DNA from: Paenibacillus turpanensis
Lineage (GTDB): Bacteria; Bacillota; Bacilli; Paenibacillales; YIM-B00363
NCBI RefSeq assembly: GCF_011421635.1
Contig: NZ_WTLI01000007.1
Coordinates: 106,232 to 170,231 of the forward strand
Direction of reading: 5' to 3'
Length of the DNA stretch: 64,000 bases
Shown in pieces: positions 18,241 to 26,259 of the stretch. How positions within the stretch are numbered: position 1 is the stretch's first letter; the number at the start of each line of letters is the position of its first letter. A model generated the notes under the pieces. It did not search any database, was not told where the DNA came from, and was given only the letters and a program-made list of their open reading frames with translations. Both the position numbers and the translations under genes were made by a program.

Positions 18241-18738
18241 TTATGAATTACGAGTTCGTCTCCTCCTTCTGCTGATCCGCTGCCAATCCCTCCACCAACG
18301 ATCAATAAGCCCATGCCAGTTATAGAAAAGGGTGCTTCTCGGGGCAAGGCTAATGAGTCCAAAATCAGGATCACGATACACCTCTGCACCGATAACATGC
18401 ACGGAATCGTGAAGGGACGACATCAGCAGAAATCTGCCCAGCTCCTCGGACGAGCGAAACGACGCGAGATTCCGAGTGATGCGATCCTCTGCTTCTTGAA
18501 GTCCTTGGTTCCACATAGGGTGGCTGCGAATTTCCGCAGGGATCGAGGACCAAGCGGCCACGCTTCTTCTATCGAGCCCTTGGGCATTGTACCACTGCAA
18601 GGATCTCCGCATAAAATCGCGGTGAAAGCGAAGAAAATCGGCTCCATCGCCTTGACGCATATTCATCATATTCATATTGCTGTGCCATTGGAAATGCTCA
18701 TCAAGCAGGCGCTGCGGGTAATTAGGAATCGTTGCCAT
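18241..18738 (-). CDS. small tyrosinase-like copper protein
   Basis: About 165 residues, much shorter than most bacterial tyrosinases. Six histidines fall in type-3 copper positions. CuA side: HFQWH near the N-terminus and FLRFHRDFM. CuB side: HDSVH followed by FYNWHGLIDRWW, which mirrors the DRxW signature after the last CuB histidine. The fold would therefore be a minimal two-copper oxidase core, probably acting on phenols, but activity is unproven. ATG 18738 is chosen; GTG 18750 is an alternative lying directly against the AAAGGG. It converges on the YcaO gene, sharing a bidirectional hairpin. Confidence 0.72.
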   Translation of the reverse strand: MATIPNYPQRLLDEHFQWHSNMNMMNMRQGDGADFLRFHRDFMRRSLQWYNAQGLDRRSVAAWSSIPAEIRSHPMWNQGLQEAEDRITRNLASFRSSEELGRFLLMSSLHDSVHVIGAEVYRDPDFGLISLAPRSTLFYNWHGLIDRWWRDWQRISRRRRRTRNS

Positions 18739-18923
18739 ACAATCACACACCCTTTTTTTACAAATATATTCAGCAATGGGTGGGTTGTGTTTGGGCGAAT
18801 CGAGGAGGATGCCGAGGCTAGCGGGCGACGATGGGGAAGGACCTTCCCTTTCCTAGTTATCGGACGGATTAATGGAGACCGTTGTTGGTGATAATAACCA
18901 AAAAAGGTGAGGTCTCCTAACCG

Positions 18924-19769
18924 ATGCCGAATTATATCCCCTACTTGGTCCTAACCCTGATCAGTCTGGCTATCTTAGTAACCATGATGATTCATAAACG
19001 GCAGTTTGGACTAATCGTATTATTTTTAACATTTTCAGGAATGATATATGTTTTTGAATTTTTTATTATGGTCTGGTGGAACAGCTACGAATATTTCCCG
19101 AGAGTTCTTCCCATCCGCTATTATGACAACGTCGTAGGGGCGACAGTATCGAACTTGTTGATTGTGCCGGCACTTGGAACGCTGGTGGCGGTTTACAGAC
19201 TTCGGTGGGGCTGGATCGTTTTGTTCGCCACGTCTTTAGTCAGTGTGGAGTGGTTGTTTACCCAGTTGAATATCTATGAACCTCATTGGTGGAAAAAGGG
19301 GTACACCTGGATTGGGCTCGTCTTCTTTTTTTACTTAATTCGAATTTGGCTGGGTCAGCTGAAAGAGGGGCACAACTCCTTTCGTGTTATCAGCTTGTGG
19401 ATGCAGGCTTGGAGCGGTGTGGGCACGGTTTTGTTCATAATGAGTGTTTTGGGTATGCGATATTATCAAATCGGTTTTTTTGAAGATATGTATCGGGATG
19501 ACGTCTTTACATCATCAATCATGGGGATATTGAAATCGGGCGTTTTTGCTGTATTTGTTGCTTGGTTCAAGAAAGCTAAGTGGCGTTTGCTTGCCCCCGT
19601 CTTGGTTTTTGCTGTTGATCTCCCTTTATATTATGCGGGCATTCTAATGGTCAATATCCCGTTCTGGATCTATACGGTCATGTATATGGTGCTGGCCGTG
19701 CTGCTGCTTTGGTGGAACAGCTACGCTTATCGCTTCCTTAAGCAGCTGTCCGACAAGCATTTGCTGTAA
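18924..19769 (+). CDS. multi-pass membrane protein of unknown function (CBO0543-like)
   Basis: 281 residues with about eight hydrophobic helices spread along the whole length and several aromatic-rich loops (MVWWNSYEYFPRVLP, NIYEPHWWKKGYTW). No catalytic motif is visible. The general plan resembles the CBO0543 family seen in endospore formers. An AAAAAAGGTGAGG ribosome-binding site lies upstream of the ATG. It is followed by a decayed regulator and shares no operon with a recognisable partner. Confidence 0.7.
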   Translation: MPNYIPYLVLTLISLAILVTMMIHKRQFGLIVLFLTFSGMIYVFEFFIMVWWNSYEYFPRVLPIRYYDNVVGATVSNLLIVPALGTLVAVYRLRWGWIVLFATSLVSVEWLFTQLNIYEPHWWKKGYTWIGLVFFFYLIRIWLGQLKEGHNSFRVISLWMQAWSGVGTVLFIMSVLGMRYYQIGFFEDMYRDDVFTSSIMGILKSGVFAVFVAWFKKAKWRLLAPVLVFAVDLPLYYAGILMVNIPFWIYTVMYMVLAVLLLWWNSYAYRFLKQLSDKHLL

Positions 19770-19876
19770 TGCATTCGTCAGGCTGAGGATTCAATGGAAA
19801 GATGAGATTTACTTGAGAGGCGGCACTAGCCATTAAGGCTGGTGCTTATTTCATGTTATGGGAAAGGGAGCCGCAG

Positions 19877-20569
19877 ATGATTACTACACCTGGGTATCGA
19901 TACCTCCAACTCGTATACGAAGATGAAAATATTAGGATATGCTATGCGTATTCCGAACATTTGGATCGAGTTGTACTGTGGAAAATGGTAAAAGAAGGTC
20001 CGCTCGCCATGGTTGAGAATGCGAAGCTGATCCATGAGTACGAGACGTTGCAGCCTCTCCCGATGGATCGGGTTTTGAAACCGCATACACTTTTGCGTCA
20101 GGGATTTAGGCGAGGTCTTTTTGCCTCGGGATGAGGGGACGGGCGGGGATGGAAAACGTACGCAGGCGTTTTCTACGCTCTGTGTGCCGATCATGGAAGA
20201 AGAGCGATTATGCGGCTTACTCTACGTGGAGAACAAGCTATTACCGGGTGTTTTTGCAGCGGATCGGCTTGGTGTGATGCGCATGGGCGCGATGCAGTTA
20301 TATTATGCGATGCAGCTCGAGACGACTCACCAGGGCCGGAACCGGTTACTGCCGGGCAATCTGGATATCGCTAGCCTTTGACAGAACAGGAGCTTGAGGT
20401 GCTGCAATACATGGCTTTAGGCCTGCCTAATAAAGCGATTGCCCGGCAGCTGTTTATCTCCGCGGAAACGGTGAAGTCGCATACTCGCAACATTTACGCG
20501 AAGCTAAAGGTAAAGAATCGGATTCAAGCCATTGAAGCGGGAAGACGGCTGCGTATCATTTTCAGCTGA
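19877..20569 (+). pseudogene. decayed protein kinase-GAF-LuxR regulator
   Basis: Three successive pieces in different frames resemble one long protein. Piece 1 (19877-20106) is the start of a serine/threonine-kinase-like N-terminus: TPGYRYLQLVYED, VVLWKMVKEG, HEYETLQPL. Piece 2 (from about 20106, other frame) is the end of a GAF domain: GEVFLPRDEG and FSTLCVPIMEEERLCGLLYVEN. Piece 3 (20378-20569) is a LuxR/GerE helix-turn-helix: LTEQELEVLQYMALGLPNKAIA with TVKSHTRNIYAKL. The AAA/ATPase and sensor core that normally lies between pieces 1 and 2 is missing, so a large internal deletion and two frameshifts are present. The terminal LuxR fragment could still be made, but no start signal supports that. 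Confidence 0.8.
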
Positions 20570-20633
20570 ATGCTTGGTAAGGCGGATGAATCATTCCGTT
20601 GTAGGTGAAGAGAATCAAACATGTCGTACTAAA

Positions 20634-20663
20634 AAGGCACCCACCAACGAAGGTCGGTGCCTC
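20634..20663 (-). terminator. terminator of the lipoprotein/ABC operon
   Basis: On the minus strand AGGCACC and GGTGCCT form a stem with further inner pairing and are followed by TTTTT, 30 bp after the lipoprotein stop. Confidence 0.8.
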
Positions 20664-20693
20664 ATTTATAAATGGTAAGGATCCTATCATTAC

Positions 20694-21182
20694 TTATTTT
20701 CGATTCTGATAATCCTCTTCTGTTTTATAGAAGACATATTCGTACACGTGATTTTCCTTTACACCTTTGATGTCCACAACGTACACTATCGATCCATGAT
20801 CAATCCAGTCGGATTTTGGAAAACGAATTTTTTGCGGCGCTTGAGTCTTGTCCTTGTACGTTAGATAGATCTCGCTCTCGCTTGAAGCATCCATTTGGTA
20901 TGGAAACGAGGTCTGAAACTGCTCATTAGCCGGAACCGAAATCGTCTGGTCGTATTTTGGATTTCCGGTCTTTAGCTCCAGGTTGGTGATGGTCTCCTTG
21001 GTAGAGTTGATGACCGAAATGTTTATTTGCTGAATGGATTGTGCATCACTGGTTCGTGCCGGTAATTCCGTTTGACTGGCCGCAGGCTGCTCATTATTAT
21101 TTCCGCTGCATGCGGATAACGCGCTAATCGCAGCAACAATAACGACGAAAAAAAGATAACGGCGAATTCCTTCGTGCCTCAT
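20694..21182 (-). CDS. putative lipoprotein of ABC operon
   Basis: 162 residues with a lipoprotein signal peptide: hydrophobic helix then LSAC lipobox, so Cys25 would be lipidated. The mature part is an Asn/Gln/Ser-rich tether and a beta-rich domain (INISVINSTKETITNLEL, SEIYLTYKDKTQAPQKIRF). No family recognised. It directly follows the ATPase gene (adjacent stop and start), so it is the last gene of the transporter operon; immunity or substrate capture at the membrane is possible but unproven. Confidence 0.75.
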   Translation of the reverse strand: MRHEGIRRYLFFVVIVAAISALSACSGNNNEQPAASQTELPARTSDAQSIQQINISVINSTKETITNLELKTGNPKYDQTISVPANEQFQTSFPYQMDASSESEIYLTYKDKTQAPQKIRFPKSDWIDHGSIVYVVDIKGVKENHVYEYVFYKTEEDYQNRK

Positions 21183-21848
21183 TTAGTGTTCCTCCTGTAA
21201 CCTTCCGTTTTGTAGAATATAAACGTGATCGCAAAGGGTTTGGATATCAGCGTCGTTATGGCTGGCAAGCAGGATCGTGCAGCCTTCGTTTCTTTTCTCT
21301 AGCAAGATTTGTTTGATGAGCTGCACTCCATCTTTATCCAGCGCATTCATGGGCTCGTCCAATATTAAAATCTTTGGATTTTCCATGATTGCCTGTGCGA
21401 TGCCTAGTCTTTGCCTCATGCCTAAGGAGTAATTTCTGACCTTTTTACGGTCATCCGCATCTAATCCTACTTGACGAATTGTTTCTTTAATTTGTTGTTC
21501 GTTTACAATATGGTTTATGTTTGCTAAGTAGGATAAATTTTCGAAACCGGTTTTATGCGGCAAAAAGCCCGGTGATTCGATTAATATCCCTACGGATTCG
21601 GGAAAAGCCGAATTTTCTCCGATCTTCTTTTTCCAAACTCTGACCTCCCCTTTCGTCGGTTTTATAAATCCGCTTATCGCTCGAAAGAGCATGGTTTTTC
21701 CCGAGCCATTGTGACCGATAATCCCATATATTTTCCCAGCTTCGAACTGCATCGTAATGTCAGATAATACCGTCTGGTTTCGAATCACTTTAGTGAATTG
21801 GTTCACTTCGATTGCGATCGTATTTGCCACTTGATCCTCCTCCGTCAT
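21183..21848 (-). CDS. ABC transporter ATP-binding protein
   Basis: 221 residues, a single nucleotide-binding domain: Walker A GHNGSGKT, Q-loop region, signature YSLGMRQRL, Walker B KILILDEP and switch histidine in LLASHND. The signature resembles the BcrA/lantibiotic-type and drug-export ATPases. The start overlaps the stop of the upstream permease by one base. It would energise the two or three permeases encoded before it. Confidence 0.92.
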   Translation of the reverse strand: MTEEDQVANTIAIEVNQFTKVIRNQTVLSDITMQFEAGKIYGIIGHNGSGKTMLFRAISGFIKPTKGEVRVWKKKIGENSAFPESVGILIESPGFLPHKTGFENLSYLANINHIVNEQQIKETIRQVGLDADDRKKVRNYSLGMRQRLGIAQAIMENPKILILDEPMNALDKDGVQLIKQILLEKRNEGCTILLASHNDADIQTLCDHVYILQNGRLQEEH

Positions 21849-22660
21849 TAGACACTCACATCCTTTTTATGAAATATCCAAGCGGTTAGTAAGAACAATA
21901 GAACAAAGATGCATGTTAAATATAAAGTGGAGTTCTCTATTTTATAAGGGATCGGGTGATGTAGGCTTTTCACATGCAGAAAGCTCATTGATTTCTGTAG
22001 AAATGCAAACCAATGAAGGCTATCCCATATGGTGAATAGCTTTGTATTTAAAAAGAGCAGTACCGCAGCCACTACTGCAGAATGCTTGGATAGTCGAGAG
22101 AAACATCCGAGAAGGATCAGGAGCATCCCGACACAGAGGAAGCCCAGTATTTCCAATATAAATAAATGTAGGATTGAAAAAGAAACGTCCTCCAATCCTA
22201 GAGAGGCTCGAAACTCGCTGCTAAAGCTCATTTCTTTGGTGAGGGAAAGTCCGCCTACCACATAAACGATCACGAATCCAATGAGGACATAAACAAAAGT
22301 AAATAAAACAAGCGTTATCATTTTTGAAAAAATGTACGTTTGTTTGGATTTGATCCGAATTAATAAATACAGTCGGTTTTCAGCAAAATCGCGTGTTAAC
22401 ATCTGTCCGAATAAAAGGACGAAAATCATATATGTAATGATCCACCGTAAAATAAACCAAACATTAGTATACAGACCTTCGGGAACCCCTCCGAAAACAA
22501 ACAGGAAAAGGTCTGCAATCGATGCATTCCCCGTAATGGTTAATAATTCAAAGACATTGAATATGGCCAAGGCCAAGAAAAACAGAGTCATGAGAAGGAT
22601 ATTTCTTAGTTGGAGATAGTGGGAAAGATCAAATTGTATGATACGCAGCATGTCGCTCAC
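21848..22660 (-). CDS. ABC transporter permease (ABC-2 like)
   Basis: 270 residues with six hydrophobic helices; begins MLRIIQFDLSHYLQLRN, typical of ABC-2 exporter permeases. It follows the previous permease by 2 bp and overlaps the ATPase gene. The substrate is unknown; the secreted protein encoded first in the locus is the obvious candidate. Confidence 0.8.
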   Translation of the reverse strand: MSDMLRIIQFDLSHYLQLRNILLMTLFFLALAIFNVFELLTITGNASIADLFLFVFGGVPEGLYTNVWFILRWIITYMIFVLLFGQMLTRDFAENRLYLLIRIKSKQTYIFSKMITLVLFTFVYVLIGFVIVYVVGGLSLTKEMSFSSEFRASLGLEDVSFSILHLFILEILGFLCVGMLLILLGCFSRLSKHSAVVAAVLLFLNTKLFTIWDSLHWFAFLQKSMSFLHVKSLHHPIPYKIENSTLYLTCIFVLLFLLTAWIFHKKDVSV

Positions 22661-22662
22661 CT

Positions 22663-23517
22663 CTACAACCTTGTATGCTCTTTACTCAAGAAATCTTTTT
22701 TATTGCTTATGGAATAACCTGTGTACAGAGCAAAAATCAGTAGGAGGAGCAGTAGGGTATATGCCTCTACGATGAATGTGTCTCCAGCGCTTGCATATCT
22801 GCTGTCCAAATATAAATTGTTAATGATGAGATAATTAAATAACGATAGCGGGCTATTTTGAAAAACGACGTAATTGAGCAGTACCAAGCCGTAAGCAAAT
22901 AAACTACCAGCATAGCCGTTATTCAAGACGAGAGCCATTTGTATAAAGATAACTGCTAGAATAACGATGGACAGCGCAAATAAAAGGACGCTCAAAAAAA
23001 CGACGAACGTTGGCGGATAAGTAGAAAAATTGCCCGGTACATGACTAAGGATGAAGGATTGTTCGAATACATATGCAGCATAGGAACTCCACTCCCAACT
23101 AAAGGGCACCTGCAAGAGAAATGCGGTAAGGACCGGTGAGAGATACAACAGCATGACATAGACAGCTGCGTGCAGCAGGGCAAATACGATTTTATTTCTC
23201 CACCAATAGAATCGGTTCCCTAGTCGAATTTGGTAGTAGTATTCCTGCGATAAAGAAGTACTAAATAATACATCTGAAATGAGAAGTAAAAATAGTGGGA
23301 TATACGCGAAAATTATTAAATTTTGGTGGTTTGCAATCAAAAATATACAATCCCAAATATTTAAGGAAACATACTCTGGGAAACGAGTTTGGCTTGCAAA
23401 AAGATATACTCGGGCGGTAGAAATGATCAGGATGATGGTTCCTGCAAGTGCCCATCTTTGAAATGTATTTGTTCTTGCAAATTCCCTTTTAAAATAGCAA
23501 AAGTTTTGGATATTCAT
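22663..23517 (-). CDS. ABC transporter permease subunit
   Basis: 284 residues, about six membrane helices, a KREFARTNTFQRW N-terminus before the first helix as in ABC-2 permeases. The start overlaps the stop of the preceding permease in ATGA. Low direct similarity to its neighbours is visible beyond topology, so it is assigned from context and helix pattern. Confidence 0.72.
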   Translation of the reverse strand: MNIQNFCYFKREFARTNTFQRWALAGTIILIISTARVYLFASQTRFPEYVSLNIWDCIFLIANHQNLIIFAYIPLFLLLISDVLFSTSLSQEYYYQIRLGNRFYWWRNKIVFALLHAAVYVMLLYLSPVLTAFLLQVPFSWEWSSYAAYVFEQSFILSHVPGNFSTYPPTFVVFLSVLLFALSIVILAVIFIQMALVLNNGYAGSLFAYGLVLLNYVVFQNSPLSLFNYLIINNLYLDSRYASAGDTFIVEAYTLLLLLLIFALYTGYSISNKKDFLSKEHTRL

Positions 23518-24284
23518 TGTTTACACTTCCTAGGCATGACGAAGTAATAAATACATGTACAAATGAATGCAATAATACCAAAGTCTTTGAAAATATACAC
23601 CGTATCGATCGGATGGCCTGCTGCATTCGGAGTAAATGTCGATGCGGGTACAAAATAAGGGTATCCGAAGTAGGTTCCGAGCAAATAAATCATATATGGT
23701 ACGGATAGAGCGATGTACCGATTATTAGATAATGCGGATACGGATAAGCCAATCAGCGTGTAGGCCATGCCAAACGAAAATTTCGTAAAGCTTAAAAGCA
23801 ATAAGTAGAGCAGAGGACTATAGAGAAGCAGCTCAGGAAAAAAATCCACGTTCTGCATGATTAAATATATATTTTCCCTTGTGTAATTGAGCGGATAGGC
23901 GATGCTGAAGAGAATATATAAGAGAATGCAGGGTAATGCCGCAATGAGACCTCCGGAAAAGAGGGTGGCAGCGTATTTCACATGGATGTACTTCCAATCG
24001 CTGCTTCTGCTGATGACATAATTCATAAAGGTTGTGTTTCGGTCTACCCATAACGTGTCAATATAGACAAGGGCGATTACGGCCGGTGCGACAAACATGT
24101 AGAGTGGAGTCATGCTCATCCCCATACCGTTTAGCCAAGCAATGACAAATGAGGTGTCTCCGATATAATCTTCACGGTAGACCATTTTAAGAAAGTCGAC
24201 AGAATCCACAATGCTCAGTGCTAGGGTGAATAGAATGAGAAGGATGAACTTCACACCTAGACTTCTTCGCAGTTCCAAGACCAA
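23514..24284 (-). CDS. ABC transporter permease subunit, uncertain start
   Basis: At least 256 residues with six hydrophobic helices. The first usable standard start is TTG 24284, but the only good ribosome-binding site, GAGGAGG (about 24305-24311), lies about 20 nt upstream of it. In frame and 5 nt after that site is ATA (24299), giving the N-terminal IFIRLLVLELRRSLG, which looks like a natural permease start. Either a rare non-ATG start is used or the ATG has mutated (ATG to ATA). First transporter gene of the operon; downstream genes overlap it. Confidence 0.75.
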   Translation of the reverse strand: MVLELRRSLGVKFILLILFTLALSIVDSVDFLKMVYREDYIGDTSFVIAWLNGMGMSMTPLYMFVAPAVIALVYIDTLWVDRNTTFMNYVISRSSDWKYIHVKYAATLFSGGLIAALPCILLYILFSIAYPLNYTRENIYLIMQNVDFFPELLLYSPLLYLLLLSFTKFSFGMAYTLIGLSVSALSNNRYIALSVPYMIYLLGTYFGYPYFVPASTFTPNAAGHPIDTVYIFKDFGIIAFICTCIYYFVMPRKCKQ

Positions 24285-24329
24285 TAGCCGAATGAATATG
24301 TAGACCTCCTCCTCTTCCTGTAACCTTCC

Positions 24330-24367
24330 TTGCAGCCCGGGAAGGTCCTACCGTTCCCGGGCTGCAA
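24330..24367 (-). terminator. strong hairpin between secreted-peptide gene and ABC genes (possible attenuator)
   Basis: Perfect 14-bp inverted repeat TTGCAGCCCGGGAA/TTCCCGGGCTGCAA with a 10-nt loop. There is no T run after it, so it is more likely a partial terminator, processing site or mRNA stabiliser that raises the level of the first gene over the transporter. Confidence 0.6.
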
Positions 24368-24379
24368 AGAAACTATGGA

Positions 24380-24814
24380 TTAAAAATCGTTCTTGTCATC
24401 CGGAGACCATGTTCCTTTGGCGTAAATGTTGGAGCTGGTTTCCTTCGCGTTTGGCCCGATCTGCATTTTATAATAGCTGCCGGAGGATACTTTTGAAGTA
24501 TAGGACATCGAAATCCGGTTGCCCTCATCGAAGCTAACCCAGCTTGTAACCGCTGCATCCTCGTCATTGTTTAAAATTCTGGATCTAAGCGAATAATTGT
24601 ATCCGGTAATTTCTTCATTATTATTAATGGCCGAGCTAGTTGTTTTTACTTTCTCAACACCAGGACGTGTAACGGAATAGTAGCCTTTTCCTAAATAAAA
24701 GCTGTAGTTTCCAACATGAGGAGTATCTGCTGCAAAAGCTGAAAATGCCGATAGACTTAATATCGCACCCAGTGCAGTTACAGAAAGAATCGTCTTTTTA
24801 ACGAGCTTTTTCAA
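24380..24814 (-). CDS. small secreted protein, DUF2712-like
   Basis: 144 residues: a classical signal peptide (KKLVKKTILSVTALGAILSL, cleavage after AFA about residue 28) and a Cys-free mature part of about 115 residues rich in Ser, Tyr and Asn, ending GSYYKMQIGPNAKETSSNIYAKGTW-type sequence. The pattern of a Ser/Tyr-rich beta protein ending near a Gly-Thr-Trp motif recalls DUF2712 exoproteins encoded beside ABC transporters in Bacillales, but this is a weak resemblance. TTG start at 24814, 7 nt after AGAGGTG. A hairpin separates it from the ABC genes, as in many bacteriocin-like loci. Confidence 0.68.
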   Translation of the reverse strand: MKKLVKKTILSVTALGAILSLSAFSAFAADTPHVGNYSFYLGKGYYSVTRPGVEKVKTTSSAINNNEEITGYNYSLRSRILNNDEDAAVTSWVSFDEGNRISMSYTSKVSSGSYYKMQIGPNAKETSSNIYAKGTWSPDDKNDF

Positions 24815-24875
24815 AAAAAAGCACCTCTAAAAATAGGTAAAGGTAGTATATTGTTACTCGGCTAAGTAGTTTTAT

Positions 24876-24881
24876 ATTATA
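24876..24881 (-). promoter_or_regulatory. -10 element upstream of the secreted-peptide gene
   Basis: TATAAT on the minus strand, about 65 bp before the start codon; a weak TTTTAC -35 is 16 bp further upstream in AT-rich DNA. The rest of 24900-25170 holds no recognisable gene or motif. Confidence 0.45.
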
Positions 24882-25174
24882 ACAATTGTAAAAACATGTA
24901 AAATAATATAGTGTGAAAGTTATGTTAAATTTGTATTTATTATTTAAATTTTGTGTATCTCCGTTCGACAATTGTCAATGTATACAGGAGGAAGTCGGTA
25001 CAACGAGCTAAGCATATCAGAAGTAACTGAAAATGTCGGTTACGAGGACGGCTTATATTTCAGCCGTATATATCGGAAGTAAACCGGAAAAAGTCCAAGC
25101 GAGTTTCGCAAGAACGTAATAACAACGAATGCCGGAATCGGTTATAACCGTGTATAAATGGTGCAAACATCAAA

Positions 25175-25196
25175 AAAAGAAGGGGCTCAAGCCCCC
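25175..25196 (-). terminator. terminator of the DPBB gene fragment
   Basis: GGGGC/GCCCC stem with TTGA loop on the minus strand, then CTTCTTTTTTT. It lies just after the stop of the degraded RlpA-like reading frame and is the surviving 3' end of that gene. Confidence 0.8.
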
Positions 25197-25207
25197 TATA
25201 TAACTTA

Positions 25208-25446
25208 TTATGAGGACATGAGCTCAAGCTTCACGTTGCCGCTTCCTAGAAAATCAAGGGCATCCGCAACACCGCCATAAAATAAATCAACGGTGCCTTT
25301 TTGGCGAACGGTCTATAATTCTAGCGACTACGGACTTACCATTAAAGGTCACCCGCACCCATTTGTTTTTATAGAGATTATAGATACTAGGTTCAGCGGC
25401 AATAGTGAAGTCATTCGTGTGGAAGACTTCTCCGTTACTTGTCGTT
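25208..25446 (-). pseudogene. RlpA-like/double-psi beta-barrel gene fragment
   Basis: On the minus strand, the sequence directly after the methyltransferase stop reads TSNGEVFHTNDFTIAAEP, then VRVTFNGKSVVARIIDRSPK, and in the next frame GTVDLFYGGVADALDFLGSGNVKLEL before a TAA stop. Together these make the C-terminal part of a double-psi beta-barrel (RlpA/expansin-like) protein: the NGKSVVxRIxDR segment and the GSGxxK ending are the family hallmarks. One extra A in the run at 25298-25302 breaks the frame; deleting it restores the protein. The 5' half is absent, cut off at the methyltransferase gene end. A terminator remains downstream. Confidence 0.75.
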
Positions 25447-25448
25447 GG

Positions 25449-26156
25449 TTATTTCACAGCAACTATAAGCGCATATCCGAGGCTATCCTCATAAGCTGAC
25501 ATGATCTCCTCATATGCGGCGATGATCTCCCAGGTTTCAGGCTTCTCATATAGTTTAGGATCGCTCTGCTGCAAGGGATCCGCTATAGTAGGTACGTTCT
25601 TCGGAAATGGGAGGGGCCCCTCGATGACCATTCGGCGGAAAGGCCGTGAGTTGAGCTCCTCCTTCCATTTATCAATTCCCCATAAATGCGAAACTCCATA
25701 AAATCGATGAATCTGACATTGGGCAGCCTCAGACAAGCTCCCGATGCTGACAATTTCACGATCGTAGAGCACTCCCCCCGGCTTTAACACTCTGTAATAC
25801 TCGTCTATGGATGCAGCCCCAGCAAAAATGGTGACCGATTCAGCGATAACCACATCAAAGCTGTCCCTGGGAAAAGGAAGCTCCTTCGCATCGGCTGCGA
25901 GGAATTGCACCTTGGTATGGCTGCGCTCCGCTCGAATTTTCGCCTTCTCAATCATGTCTCGGCGAAGATCGATCGCCGTCACAAGGTATCCGAGCTGCGC
26001 CAAATGACAGGCGGTTCGGCCGGTGCCGCAGCCGATTTCGAGAATATGAGCGTCGGCCGGGAGAGGATGCCGTTTGAACTGCTCGATCGTGGCGGCAAAA
26101 CCTCCGGGATGCGCGTCACCGGTGCCCATGGCGGCAAGCAGGTCTAGATAATTCAT
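25449..26156 (-). CDS. class I SAM-dependent methyltransferase
   Basis: 235 residues. Motif I ILEIGCGTGRTACHLA, an acidic motif II (VTAIDLRRDMI), DSFDVVIAESV and a post-I segment typical of UbiE/type-11 methyltransferases. ATG 26156 follows GAGGGGGAACG; the open frame extends further but lacks a site there. The substrate is not predictable. Its stop abuts a truncated RlpA-like fragment, suggesting a deletion joined this gene to that remnant. Confidence 0.85.
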   Translation of the reverse strand: MNYLDLLAAMGTGDAHPGGFAATIEQFKRHPLPADAHILEIGCGTGRTACHLAQLGYLVTAIDLRRDMIEKAKIRAERSHTKVQFLAADAKELPFPRDSFDVVIAESVTIFAGAASIDEYYRVLKPGGVLYDREIVSIGSLSEAAQCQIHRFYGVSHLWGIDKWKEELNSRPFRRMVIEGPLPFPKNVPTIADPLQQSDPKLYEKPETWEIIAAYEEIMSAYEDSLGYALIVAVK

Positions 26157-26207
26157 GGAATCGTTCCCCCTCAGGTCTTTTTGGCGGAGCCCCTTACCCT
26201 CCCAAAA

Positions 26208-26236
26208 AGAAAAACTGCCGAGCAGGCCCGACAGTC
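26208..26236 (-). terminator. terminator after the Tyr/Gly-rich protein gene
   Basis: Minus-strand stem ACTGTCGGGC/GCTCGGCAGT with G-U pairs, followed by TTTTTCTTTTT. Confidence 0.75.
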
Positions 26237-26259
26237 GGTAGTATGGTATCCGATTCTTC

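Noticed and set aside
18313-18891. 192-codon plus-strand frame opposite the tyrosinase-like gene
   Set aside because: The minus strand has ordered copper-ligand motifs; the plus frame has none.
25293-25499. 68-codon plus-strand frame
   Set aside because: It is antisense to the DPBB gene fragment and the methyltransferase end, whose minus-strand reading gives recognisable protein sequence.
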